DNA of 31,136 bases, taken from the NCBI GenBank assembly GCA_035776675.1, contig DASTWO010000069.1, forward strand, positions 1-31,136. The letters are read 5' to 3'. Below the pieces are notes generated by a model that worked only from the letters and a program-made list of their open reading frames with translations, searched no databases and was not told where the DNA came from. Within the stretch, counting starts at the first letter, position 1; each line of letters opens with the position of its first letter. This document shows, piece by piece, positions 8,833-16,097 of this stretch. Both the position numbers and the translations under genes were made by a program. The DNA comes from DASSOY01 sp035776675. GTDB lineage: Bacteria; Bacillota; Bacilli; Bacillales; DASSOY01.

Positions 8833-8979
8833 ATGATATTCTCGTTGTTCATTGTCCTAAATGGGTGCCTTCTATATGCAGTGCTTAAACCACCAAAAAA
8901 AGTTGATCAGGAAACACAAAAGACCCGTTACAACTTTTCTCCTGCCTCAATAAGAAGAGAGGCTAAGAAAAATGCTTGA
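8833..8979 (+). CDS. 48-residue single-span membrane microprotein
   Basis: Not recognised. The ATG at 8833 follows AAAGGGGG at 5-6 bases. The first 18 residues (MIFSLFIVLNGCLLYAVL) form one membrane segment, followed by a basic, polar tail rich in Lys, Gln and Arg. Its last eight bases overlap the start of the ion-transporter gene, so the two are translationally coupled. That suggests an accessory subunit or regulator of the transporter. Alternatively it is a leader peptide whose translation opens the transporter start. Confidence 0.65.
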   Translation: MIFSLFIVLNGCLLYAVLKPPKKVDQETQKTRYNFSPASIRREAKKNA

Positions 8980-10336
8980 TTTCTCAGGAGTCTATACCAT
9001 CTCAGTTTTCCTCCTTACTGTATTTTTTGTGCTGTGGAAACCCTGGAACTTGAATGCAGCCGTACCTACAACAATCGGAGCAGCTTTACTTTTGCTGTTT
9101 CAGGTCGTTTCTCTATCGGATGTGTTCGAAATTTTCCAGACAGTAAGCTCTGCTTCTATTACAATCATCTCCACTCTTGTGATGACGATTGTACTGGAGA
9201 GTATCGGATTTTTTAAATGGGTAGCCATTAATTTGGTCAATCGCTCGAAAGGTTCTGGATTAAGGCTATATGTCAACATTTTGGTCCTGTGTTATTTAAT
9301 GACCCTGTTCTTTAATAATGACGGAAGTATTCTGATTACCACTCCGATTATTATCAGGACCTTAAAGATTTTGAACATGAAACCCCATGAGAAAATTCCC
9401 TACTTGCTGTCTGGAGCTATAATCGCAACGGCCACAAGTGCTCCTATTGCCATTAGTAATATTGCCAACTTAATCGCCCTGGAAATTGTCGGACTTGATT
9501 TAAACAGTTACGTTATCATGATGTTTCTACCCTCTATGGTCGGAATCATTTTGATAGCCTATCTCTTATACCTATATTACCAAAAGCAGATTCCAACGAG
9601 AATTATGAAAATGGAGCTGAATTTGAATCATTTTGATCAACGCCAACCGCTTCCCCACCCATTATCTGATGATTCCTTTGACTTGGCAAAAGTGGATTGG
9701 GGGATGTTCAGGACCTGTTTACTTGTTATCGTTTTTACACGGGCCAGCTACTTTATCTTGCCAACCATCGGCATCAACATGGAATGGATCGCTATTGTCG
9801 GAGCGCTTCTTCTTATTTTCATTAGTTGGTATCGAAAAGGAATAGGCATGACAGATATCTTCTTCAAAACACCTTGGCACATCTTTCTCTTTGCCTTTGG
9901 CATGTACATCCTTGTCTATGGACTGAAGAATATTGGGTTCACGGCGTTTCTGGTTGAAAACCTGGAACCTGTTATTACGGCTGACCCTTTTTACTCGATA
10001 TTTGCTACAGGCGGGCTTCTTACAGTCTTATCTAATCTTTGCAACAATTTGCCATCCATCATGATAGGTACTCTGGCATTAACCGAAATGGGGTTGCATC
10101 CGGACACGCTGCAAGTTGCTTACCTGGCCGGCATCCTTGGAAGCGACATTGGTTCACTTCTAACACCTATCGGAACTCTTGCAACTATGCTTTGGATGCA
10201 TATTCTCAAAGAAAACAGCATTCCAGTTACATGGAGAGGTTATATGAAAGCTTCTTTTGTTGTCATACCGATCGGACTGATAGTCAGCCTGATCTGTTTA
10301 TATCTTTGGACCTCTCTCATAGTCTTTCAACCATAA
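8972..10336 (+). CDS. ArsB/NhaD-type ion transporter
   Basis: A 454-residue polytopic membrane protein of the ion-transporter superfamily (ArsB / SLC13 type). It shows the two inverted half-repeats expected: FFNNDGSILITTPII (about 113-127) with ATSAPIAISNIANLI (154-168) in the first half, and SNLCNNLPSIMIG with GSDIGSLLTPIGTLATMLW in the second. The paired Asn-rich re-entrant loops are the substrate site in this fold. Homologues are usually labelled arsenite pumps, but no arsR or arsC gene is nearby and the gene is embedded in a coat cluster, so arsenite as substrate is doubtful. A sporulation role in ion or organic-anion movement is possible. Its start overlaps the preceding microprotein gene. 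Confidence 0.85.
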   Translation: MLDFSGVYTISVFLLTVFFVLWKPWNLNAAVPTTIGAALLLLFQVVSLSDVFEIFQTVSSASITIISTLVMTIVLESIGFFKWVAINLVNRSKGSGLRLYVNILVLCYLMTLFFNNDGSILITTPIIIRTLKILNMKPHEKIPYLLSGAIIATATSAPIAISNIANLIALEIVGLDLNSYVIMMFLPSMVGIILIAYLLYLYYQKQIPTRIMKMELNLNHFDQRQPLPHPLSDDSFDLAKVDWGMFRTCLLVIVFTRASYFILPTIGINMEWIAIVGALLLIFISWYRKGIGMTDIFFKTPWHIFLFAFGMYILVYGLKNIGFTAFLVENLEPVITADPFYSIFATGGLLTVLSNLCNNLPSIMIGTLALTEMGLHPDTLQVAYLAGILGSDIGSLLTPIGTLATMLWMHILKENSIPVTWRGYMKASFVVIPIGLIVSLICLYLWTSLIVFQP

Positions 10337-10423
10337 TACCGATTATTATGCCTTCTCCATCTAGCAATGGGTGGGGAGGCTCCCATTATAGAGAATCCAT
10401 TATTTTTTAAAGGAGAGTTCATC

Positions 10424-11098
10424 ATGAGCATTGATTTTCCTTCATTTATAAGTGAAAAAATCCGGCTGGAATTATCCGGTGGCCATTTCTTGCATGGCAT
10501 CTTGATCGATAAGGGATCCGATATTCTGGTCGTTTATGACGGGAAACAGTATCTTTATATCCCGGACTTTCATGTCCAGTCCTTGTCTTTTCATCAAATT
10601 GAAGAAGTGGAGATAGACAGGCCGAACGAGTCACCGATTCTTGAACAATCTGAGGCAATTTCGCTTAGAAAAGTACTATATAATGCCAAAGGCATGTTTA
10701 CTGAGATTTTCGTAACTGGCCAATCCCTTCACGGCTATATCACAAGCATTATGAATAACTATTTTGTCTTTTACTCTCCGGTTTATAAGACCATGTGCAT
10801 TCCTTTACAACATTTGAAGTGGCTGACCCCTTACAATGAAGGGCAAAATCCATATGGCCTAAGTCAACAGGATCTCCCATTACGGCCTACTAACTTAACA
10901 GTAGCCCGAACATTTGAAGAACAATTAAAGAAATTTACAGGGAAAATGGTTGTCTTCGATACAGGGAAAAGCCGGAATAAAATCGGCAAGCTTCAAACAA
11001 TTGATCACAATTTAGTGGAATTGGTTCTGGCCAACAACGAAACGATTTGTTTAAACCTTCATCATGTCAAAACGGTTCACTTTCCTAACCTTCAATAA
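10424..11098 (+). CDS. DUF2642 / CotB-related spore protein
   Basis: A 224-residue soluble protein. The start is ATG 10424 with AAAGGAGAG before it; longer in-frame forms lack a ribosome site. Residues 1-55 form one CotB-like unit (IRLELSGGHFLHGILIDKGSDIL ... YIPDFHVQSLS), whose closing motif is nearly identical to YIPIFHVQSI in the CotB-like protein upstream. The middle (about 78-138, ISLRKVLYNAKGMFTEIFV to CIPLQHLKWLTPY) matches the DUF2642 family as known from Bacillus, and a third similar unit ends HHVKTVHFP. It is therefore three small Sm-like barrels in a row. Role: probably a coat or coat-assembly protein sharing an ancestor with CotB. Confidence 0.75.
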   Translation: MSIDFPSFISEKIRLELSGGHFLHGILIDKGSDILVVYDGKQYLYIPDFHVQSLSFHQIEEVEIDRPNESPILEQSEAISLRKVLYNAKGMFTEIFVTGQSLHGYITSIMNNYFVFYSPVYKTMCIPLQHLKWLTPYNEGQNPYGLSQQDLPLRPTNLTVARTFEEQLKKFTGKMVVFDTGKSRNKIGKLQTIDHNLVELVLANNETICLNLHHVKTVHFPNLQ

Positions 11099-11121
11099 TG
11101 CTGATTAAGGGTTTAAGATGG

Positions 11122-11160
11122 GTGTCAAGGCTTCGGAAAGCCATGCTCCAACACTTTCTT
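11122..11160 (+). terminator. possible terminator after the coat operon
   Basis: A small hairpin (GGCTT/AAGCC, loop CGGA, 11129-11142) inside an outer GTGT/ACAC pairing, followed by a T-rich but interrupted stretch. It lies 30 bases after the stop of the DUF2642 gene, between convergent genes. Confidence 0.35.
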
Positions 11161-11192
11161 ATATCCCTTTTGTCATGCGAATCATAAGCCGG

Positions 11193-12281
11193 CTATTCCA
11201 AGTCGGATAAATGGTTTTGTAAAAAACGACCGCGATCCCGGATATACTGTACAATGATATTCGGCTCTTGTTCAAACTGTTCGACATCATCCATTTTATG
11301 TGGATCTTTCATTACGTACGGCCGGATCAATCGATACATGGCTTCTATTTTCGGCTGAAGGGCCAAGACGGTAAAGTGATCTTCCAGAATCTCTTCCATG
11401 ATTTGCTGATATCGATGGCGGAACGACTGAACATCCAATATTCGAGCCGTCAATGTGTTGTATCCTTCAATCGGAATATAATCATATTCCAGTTCACGTC
11501 CATGAATGTCCCGTCCCCAGGTCGCGTCATAATCCCAGGGAATAGGTTCAAACAAGCCTGTGTCGGGATCCAAATATAAAGCATAATTATGAATAAATCC
11601 ATCAAAATTCTGGGTACAAACAACACCGGCCAACCAACGAAGATACCTCTCCATGTTTACATATTTGCTGATCTCAGATTCAAAGTCAGCACGTGGGATT
11701 GTATTAATTTGATAAATAAACGCTTGAAGGCTTTTGTCATGATGGTTTTCACCACATTTACGGGCATAACCTGACTCAAAAGCGGATTTGATATCATGAT
11801 TGAACGGGCTGATAAGTGAAAAGTTGGCATCATCATCTTCAGCATAATAAATAGCCCCTTCGGGTAACCCCCGTCTCTTCAAGAAATGTTCATCGACTGA
11901 TTCCAACTGCAGATAAACACCTTGAAAAGCGCCATTCATATATAAAAGAACATGATGGGATTTGGGAGATAACGTCCCGATATCTGAGAAAAAATCCAAT
12001 GAAAGCTTGTTCCTCATCAAGGATGGATCCATATATTCGGCATTCAGGTGCACTTCCTCGCCAAGGAGAAGGTTCGGCTGTTTAAAGCGGCAATGAAAGG
12101 ATTTCTTCGGGAATTTCCGAATATGCGCGCCCCTATAAACAATTCCAATATCGGTGTGCCCTTTTCTTGTCTTTATTTTGGCGGGAACCGAATCAGTTCG
12201 CCAAATATCCTTACGTAAAGCTTCCAGATCTTTTTTGCGCGCAGTCATAAAGTAAACAGGAATTCGTTGACCATTATGCAT
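11193..12281 (-). CDS. cotH: spore coat protein kinase CotH
   Basis: A 362-residue homologue of B. subtilis CotH over its full length. CotH is an atypical protein kinase in the spore coat that phosphorylates serines of CotB and CotG and is needed for assembly of the CotH-dependent outer coat. Diagnostic stretches are LNAEYMDPSLMRNKLSLDFF (79-98), LESVDEHFL (126-134), QNFDGFIHNYALY (224-236, D227) and IPWDYDATWGRD (247-258, D250/D252). The last carries the metal/ATP-binding aspartates. The start is ATG 12281 with GAGGGG ten bases before. It faces the CotB-like operon, recalling the cotB-cotH-cotG neighbourhood of B. subtilis; the likely substrate is the SG-rich tail of the CotB-like protein. 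Confidence 0.95.
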   Translation of the reverse strand: MHNGQRIPVYFMTARKKDLEALRKDIWRTDSVPAKIKTRKGHTDIGIVYRGAHIRKFPKKSFHCRFKQPNLLLGEEVHLNAEYMDPSLMRNKLSLDFFSDIGTLSPKSHHVLLYMNGAFQGVYLQLESVDEHFLKRRGLPEGAIYYAEDDDANFSLISPFNHDIKSAFESGYARKCGENHHDKSLQAFIYQINTIPRADFESEISKYVNMERYLRWLAGVVCTQNFDGFIHNYALYLDPDTGLFEPIPWDYDATWGRDIHGRELEYDYIPIEGYNTLTARILDVQSFRHRYQQIMEEILEDHFTVLALQPKIEAMYRLIRPYVMKDPHKMDDVEQFEQEPNIIVQYIRDRGRFLQNHLSDLE

Positions 12282-12306
12282 TGCATCCCATCCCCTCTTT
12301 TTTATT

Positions 12307-12336
12307 AGATGTATGCAATTGATGCCGGAATGTCAT
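12307..12336 (-). promoter_or_regulatory. possible mother-cell (sigma-E/K) promoter of cotH
   Basis: Minus strand: ATGACA (12336-12331), 15 bases, CATACATCT (12315-12307). CATA is the shared -10 core of sigma-E and sigma-K, and the position gives a leader of about 20 bases. Single-base departures from both consensus patterns keep confidence low. Confidence 0.35.
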
Positions 12337-12383
12337 CACCAACTGATCCCGATCCCCCACTTATAAGCAAACATGTTTGTGTA

Positions 12384-12446
12384 CTGTTTCCACCTGAATA
12401 GAAACAGCCCTTCCAACCTTGGTTTTACCCAAGGCCGGATAGGGCT
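12384..12446 (-). other. two overlapping, mutually exclusive hairpins
   Basis: Hairpin A pairs AGCCCT (12406-12411) with AGGGCT (12441-12446) and, inside, CCTTGG with CCAAGG. Hairpin B pairs CTGTTTC (12384-12390) with GAAACAG (12401-12407). They share bases 12406-12407. On the minus strand they lie after the small cysteine-containing gene and before cotH, so they may be a weak terminator or attenuator between the two. No good T-run follows. Confidence 0.45.
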
Positions 12447-12483
12447 TCACTCAGCACGAAATCCTAGTGGAATTTAGCTATAA

Positions 12484-12738
12484 CTAACAGTTTCGAACAA
12501 ATAAAGCAACGCCGAAAACGCCCAACCTTTGTTCACAGACCTTTCTGAATCCGTTGTCCAATAGACAATCTTCAGCACATACAAATCTTTCATTTGCTCT
12601 TAAAAAGCGTTGACAAGGGTCGGCGCTTCCTATCACTGTAGCTTCCACAATGGTACGCGGAGCTCTTTCACGCAGCGGGTTCCTTTCCCAAAGAATAGTC
12701 ACGACATCAGGCGGTCTTGGAATGGAAACTTCACTCAT
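12484..12738 (-). CDS. small cysteine-containing protein, unknown function
   Basis: Not recognised. It has 84 residues; the start is ATG 12738 with GAGGTGA five bases before. The first half has a proline-rich start (SIPRPPDVV) and a basic segment (ERNPLRERAPRTIVEATVIG). The second half contains five cysteines (PC, VC-AEDC, VC, and a C-terminal Cys). Such a layout fits a disulfide-linked spore-surface protein. Its position directly upstream of cotH on the same strand (202 bases between) supports a spore-coat role, but this is inference. The frame could be fortuitous; the ribosome site argues that it is not. Confidence 0.55.
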   Translation of the reverse strand: MSEVSIPRPPDVVTILWERNPLRERAPRTIVEATVIGSADPCQRFLRANERFVCAEDCLLDNGFRKVCEQRLGVFGVALFVRNC

Positions 12739-13121
12739 CAAATCACCTCATTTGTTATCGGATTACGATATTAAATGAAAGAGAAGGAGAGTTTGTTTAC
12801 ACGCATTACATGATTTTGATAAAAAAGGCAGCCTTTTTGTGAGAAAATCTATGAAAATGAATGTTTACCCTCTATCAAATGACCTCTTTCTTATAACCGA
12901 TCCATTTTGAATGTCGTGCATTTATTTTCATATCGGCGCAATGAACTGATACAACCTTCAGATGAATCGTGTCACAAGGAAAAAAATCCCCTGCCGATCA
13001 ACGACAGGGGTCATGGGGTATGGAGGAGAAGCTCTTTCAAGCTGTAGTACCAGTGTTGCCAAACCAACAATTGAAATACTGCTCCGTTGGGCCTATTTTC
13101 CTCCTATCCACACATTTATTT
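12739..13121. other. 383-base gap without gene
   Basis: It holds the terminator of the reductase gene (12980-13010) and the leader of the small cysteine-containing gene. A weak A/T hairpin (AAAAAGG/CCTTTTT, 12825-12841) is present. I found no open frame with a ribosome site and no convincing promoter. Confidence 0.5.
12980..13010 (-). terminator. terminator of the flavin reductase gene
   Basis: Minus strand: a 9-bp stem with one mismatch (13002-13010 with 12988-12996), loop ATCAA region, followed by seven T. It lies about 110 bases after the stop at 13122. The arm sequence closely resembles the terminator at 335-357. Confidence 0.8.
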
Positions 13122-14237
13122 TTATCGGAGGGCAATAAATTGTTCTAATTCCTGTTCCTTAATATTCGCCTGCGGTTGGAGAATTTCAAAATCGAATTCT
13201 TTCAAAGGCAGCCCTTCCCGAATCCGATTCGGCCAATCGGGATTGGCCAGCGCTCCTTTTCCAAGCGTGATGAGATCCGCATCTTCTGACCCCAACACTT
13301 GCTCTGCTTTTCTCGGGTCTTCCAAATTTCCGTTTGCGATGACTGGAAGACGCCCATATTTTTTCGCTAATCCTGCTAATGACGGACCTTCGTTGAATGC
13401 CGACACGGTAGCATCGGCATCTGTCACATGAATGAAATCAACTCCGGCATCCGCTATTTTCTCAAAGATCACAGCTGCATCAGCTTCACCGCTCTCCCAC
13501 TTGTGTGAAGCATCGTTGACTTTTCCCTGAGAAATCCGAATTCCTACCGGGAAGTCTTTACCAACAGCATCTCTCACTGCGTGAATGACCTCCCGTGCAA
13601 ATCGAAGACGATTTGTCAATGTTCCGCCGTACTCATCTGTTCGTTGATTTGTATAATCCGTCAAGAATTGATCGATCACATAGCCATTGGCTCCATGAAT
13701 TTCAACACCGTCGAAACCCGCCCTTTTCGCACGAAGCGCTGAATCCGCGAAGGCTTCGATGGCATCCCTGATTTGTTGCACGGTCATTTCCTGCGGAACC
13801 GCGAACTTTCCACTCCCTCCGTAAAAAGCAAGCTGCTCTCCCTTAGGCTGAATGGCAGAAGGTCCAACCGTTGTATCTGCATAATAATTGCCTTGGGAAA
13901 GAGCGCCCGCATGCATCAACTGAGCGAAAATAGAAGCCCCGTGTTCATGGACTTTCCCTGTAACCTCTTTCCACCCCTCAATGTGAGACGCATTGGCGAT
14001 ACCCGGTTGATAAGCATACCCCTGACTATACGACTCATCTAAATATAATCCTTCGGTGAAAAGAAGAGAGAATCCGCCAGCCGCATACCTCTCGTAATAT
14101 TGAACCATCTTGTCGGTCACTTGCCCATCTTCCGTCCCGCTTGTTCGAGTCATCGGAGAAACCGCGACCCGGTTTTTTAGTCTCAAATCATTTAAGGTGA
14201 AATCCTCAAAGAGCGATGGGTATTTGTTGTAAGCCAC
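13122..14237 (-). CDS. NADH:flavin oxidoreductase, old yellow enzyme family
   Basis: A 371-residue FMN enzyme of the old yellow enzyme family, which reduces activated C=C bonds of enones or nitro compounds with NAD(P)H. It has a TIM barrel starting at LKNRVAVSPMTR (20-31). The substrate-anchoring His/Asn pair is visible as H181 and N184 in EIHGANGYVIDQFL, followed by DYTNQRTDEYGG. QLMHAG (106-111) and the phosphate-binding end ITLGKGALANPDWP also fit. The start is GTG 14237, with AAAGGGGA seven bases before. It is a monocistronic gene with its own terminator. A natural substrate cannot be assigned; detoxification of electrophiles is the usual guess. Confidence 0.93.
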   Translation of the reverse strand: MAYNKYPSLFEDFTLNDLRLKNRVAVSPMTRTSGTEDGQVTDKMVQYYERYAAGGFSLLFTEGLYLDESYSQGYAYQPGIANASHIEGWKEVTGKVHEHGASIFAQLMHAGALSQGNYYADTTVGPSAIQPKGEQLAFYGGSGKFAVPQEMTVQQIRDAIEAFADSALRAKRAGFDGVEIHGANGYVIDQFLTDYTNQRTDEYGGTLTNRLRFAREVIHAVRDAVGKDFPVGIRISQGKVNDASHKWESGEADAAVIFEKIADAGVDFIHVTDADATVSAFNEGPSLAGLAKKYGRLPVIANGNLEDPRKAEQVLGSEDADLITLGKGALANPDWPNRIREGLPLKEFDFEILQPQANIKEQELEQFIALR

Positions 14238-14336
14238 TTGAAAGTCCCCTTTCTATTTTAACCACTGTTCCAAGCGTAAAATAAAAATCAGGCCCTTTTC
14301 AAAAATATTGCTTGAACCCTGCTCTTTAGGATGCGA

Positions 14337-14358
14337 CAAAACAAAATGTTTTATTTTG
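14337..14358. promoter_or_regulatory. A/T-rich dyad between divergent genes
   Basis: Imperfect 22-bp palindrome: CAAAA, one base, AAAA, two bases, TTTT, one base, TTTTG. It lies about 100 bases upstream of the reductase start and 80 bases upstream of the small acidic gene, so it could be an operator controlling either. Part of the match comes from low complexity. Confidence 0.35.
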
Positions 14359-14435
14359 CTTGATCTCCGGCAGGATAAATACCTGGCCTCCGTGAGAAAC
14401 TAACCAAAACCAAAACATAAAGGAGGGCTGAAACG

Positions 14436-14600
14436 ATGTCTTCAAAAAAAGAAGAAAAAAGAGAAGCTGAAACTGAGTACCCTGAAATTCAGGAGGTCGA
14501 GCACAAAACCATTCATCCTAAGCCGGATATGACTCGAGATGTGCCAGGCAGCATCTCCTCCGCAGAAAACCCTAATCCTGAATCACACCAGAATCATTAA
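14436..14600 (+). CDS. 54-residue acidic hydrophilic protein
   Basis: Not recognised. The ATG at 14436 has an excellent AAAGGAGGG site eight bases before, and the gene is followed by its own terminator, so it is very likely real. The sequence is highly charged and lacks hydrophobic segments (begins MSSKKEEKREAETEYPEIQE, ends PNPESHQNH), suggesting an intrinsically disordered protein. Small proteins of this type are common among sporulation and stress genes of Bacillales. It is divergent from the reductase gene. Confidence 0.7.
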   Translation: MSSKKEEKREAETEYPEIQEVEHKTIHPKPDMTRDVPGSISSAENPNPESHQNH

Positions 14601-14623
14601 AATTCACTTTCCCATATATCCAA

Positions 14624-14650
14624 GCGCCCGCATTCGGGCGTTTATTTTTT
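14624..14650 (+). terminator. terminator of the small acidic gene
   Basis: CGCCCG/CGGGCG stem (14625-14630, 14635-14640) with loop CATT, followed by TTTATTTTTT. It lies 24 bases after the stop codon. Confidence 0.85.
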
Positions 14651-14664
14651 ACCCCATAGGGGTA
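14650..14664. promoter_or_regulatory. CsoR-type copper operator before the DUF4396 gene
   Basis: A perfect 15-bp palindrome, TACCCC-ATA-GGGGTA. The known Bacillus CsoR operator is a GC-rich TACCC...GGGTA dyad. The site lies 43 bases before the DUF4396 start and directly abuts the preceding terminator. A similar but imperfect element overlaps the csoR promoter (21672-21688). It implies copper induction of the downstream gene. Confidence 0.6.
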
Positions 14665-14706
14665 TTGACCGCATGTGAAGATAAAGTGAATAGAAAGGAT
14701 GATTTC

Positions 14707-15396
14707 ATGTCCTGGTTAGAGGTACTGTCCTGGGTGGCTATTGTTATCGGCATTCTTCAAGCTATTGTCGTCACAGTGGATGTGAGCCGTCACCCGCAAC
14801 AAATGATGCCTATCATGAACATTGTTTGGCCGCTTACGGGGCTATACTTCCCCGTTGCTGGAATGTGGGCTTATTACAAATTGGGACGAAACACCAAAGC
14901 TCATGACCATACAGATCATGACCATATGGAACATCACAACCATGGTGATAAACCTTTCTGGCAAAGCGTTTTTGTCTCTACTACCCACTGTAGCAGTGGC
15001 TGTTCTCTAGGTGACATGATCGGCGCTCCCCTTGTATTCATTACTGGGCTTACAATTGCGGGATCAGCTCTGTTCGCCGATTATGCGGTGGAATTTATTC
15101 TGGCTTATCTGTTCGGTATCGCCTTTCAATACTACGGAATGGGCTTCAGGAAACATGATAAACCCGGCCAAGCTCTCAAAGATGCGATTAAAGCGGATAC
15201 GTGGTCGCTTGTTGCTTTTGAAATCGGGATGTTCGGATGGATGGCCCTCACTCATTTTGTATTTTTTGTTGATATGCCCACACCCGATACCGCAGTCTTC
15301 TGGTTCATGATGCAATTAGCGATGATGCTTGGATTCTGCACGAGCTACCCAGCCAACTGGATTTTGGTGAAAAAAGGGGTCAAGCATGCCATGTAA
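14707..15396 (+). CDS. DUF4396 membrane protein with His-rich loop
   Basis: A 229-residue integral membrane protein of the DUF4396 family. The start is ATG 14707, with AAAGG eight bases before; the longer open frame runs through a terminator and an operator and is rejected. Membrane segments are at about 5-24, 36-57, 106-145, 170-188 and 197-220. Between the second and third is a histidine cluster (HDHTDHDHMEHHNH, 66-79), then CSSGCSLGDMIG (95-106), with a further CTSYPANW near the end. The His cluster and the Cys pair look like metal ligands. The CsoR-type operator in front suggests a role in copper export or sensing at the membrane. No biochemical function for this family is known to me. 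Confidence 0.85.
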   Translation: MSWLEVLSWVAIVIGILQAIVVTVDVSRHPQQMMPIMNIVWPLTGLYFPVAGMWAYYKLGRNTKAHDHTDHDHMEHHNHGDKPFWQSVFVSTTHCSSGCSLGDMIGAPLVFITGLTIAGSALFADYAVEFILAYLFGIAFQYYGMGFRKHDKPGQALKDAIKADTWSLVAFEIGMFGWMALTHFVFFVDMPTPDTAVFWFMMQLAMMLGFCTSYPANWILVKKGVKHAM

Positions 15397-15402
15397 AAAA
15401 AA

Positions 15403-15448
15403 AGAGTGAAAGCGCACAGTCCTTTCGGATTGTGCCTCTCACCCTTTT
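15403..15448. terminator. bidirectional terminator between convergent genes
   Basis: A long imperfect stem (core GCACAGTCC with GGATTGTGC, loop TTTC) is flanked by an A-run on the left and TTTT on the right. It serves the DUF4396 gene (plus) and the cupredoxin gene (minus), whose last bases it overlaps. Confidence 0.8.
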
Positions 15449-16026
15449 ACAACCAAAACGGCATCCATCTGGCCATGGCCACCGCCACAGACAACACTAC
15501 AATGAATGTAGTATTTACCAGGCTTTAGATTCACTGTTTTGGTTCCCTTTCCGACGATATTCAAAAGCTTTTCAGTGGAACCCTCACTTTTATAGATGGC
15601 AAAGCCATGGGTACCTTCCACGCTTTTAAAGTGAACCGTGATTTCCCCGCTTGTCGCAACAAACTTTTCCTTATTGAAGGCAAAATCATGCGCCGTAACA
15701 TTTAACACGTTGTCCACTGCATTCTCTTGTTCCTTTTTCGAGGAATCGCCACTGTCGCCTGACGGATCCTGGCTGTCATTTTTCTTGTTCCCTGTGCTAT
15801 CAGTTTTGCTTTTGTCATCCATGCCGTCCTGCTTCTTATTTTCATCCCCCATATCCATATCCATGTTCTCATCCATACCCTGGCCGCTTTCCTGACCAGT
15901 CTTCTCAACGCTGATCTCGCTGTTATTCGTCATCGCGTTTCCGTCTCCTGACCCGCATGCGGCCAACACAAGGATCATGGCGGAAAACAATAATGTAAGT
16001 GAGAAGCTCTTATTGTTCCATCGCAT
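15439..16026 (-). CDS. cupredoxin lipoprotein with CuA-like site
   Basis: A 195-residue exported lipoprotein (lipobox LAAC, Cys24). Residues 30-100 are a low-complexity acidic linker with a Met/Asp-rich segment (MDENMDMDMGDEN, 51-63) resembling extracellular copper-binding motifs. Residues 105-195 form a cupredoxin domain with His140 (GTHGF) and Cys176-x3-Cys180-x3-His184-x2-Met187. That is the ligand spacing of the CuA centre in cytochrome oxidase subunit II, except that the Glu between the cysteines is Val. No transmembrane helices or other oxidase subunits accompany it. The start is ATG 16026, where GGAGGG is well spaced (the TTG two codons earlier is too close). Likely roles are copper capture, copper delivery or electron transfer outside the membrane. 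Confidence 0.85.
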   Translation of the reverse strand: MRWNNKSFSLTLLFSAMILVLAACGSGDGNAMTNNSEISVEKTGQESGQGMDENMDMDMGDENKKQDGMDDKSKTDSTGNKKNDSQDPSGDSGDSSKKEQENAVDNVLNVTAHDFAFNKEKFVATSGEITVHFKSVEGTHGFAIYKSEGSTEKLLNIVGKGTKTVNLKPGKYYIHCSVVCGGGHGQMDAVLVVKG

Positions 16027-16041
16027 CTCCAATCCCTCCAG

Positions 16042-16064
16042 TTCAATAAAGATGATTTATTGAA
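16042..16064. promoter_or_regulatory. perfect inverted repeat before the cupredoxin gene
   Basis: Arms TTCAATAAA and TTTATTGAA, nine bases each, with a GATGA centre, end 16 bases before the cupredoxin start. No T-run follows the arms in the direction of transcription, so an operator seems more likely than a terminator of the sortase gene. Confidence 0.5.
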
Positions 16065-16097
16065 AAAGGTTTCGCCCTTTTGTTTTCAATGGCCTTA

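Noticed and set aside
8972..10336. Arsenite resistance gene arsB
   Set aside because: The fold is right, but there is no arsR, arsC or ArsR-type operator near it and it sits in a spore-coat cluster; named only as ArsB-type.
12825..12841. A/T-rich hairpin as a terminator
   Set aside because: Only two G-C pairs and no gene ending nearby on the correct strand.
14665..14694. TTGACC plus a downstream -10 as promoter of the DUF4396 gene
   Set aside because: Possible -10 sequences match at most three of six positions, and transcription would begin after the ribosome site.
14539..14706. Upstream extension of the DUF4396 frame
   Set aside because: It would include the preceding small gene, its terminator and the CsoR-type palindrome.
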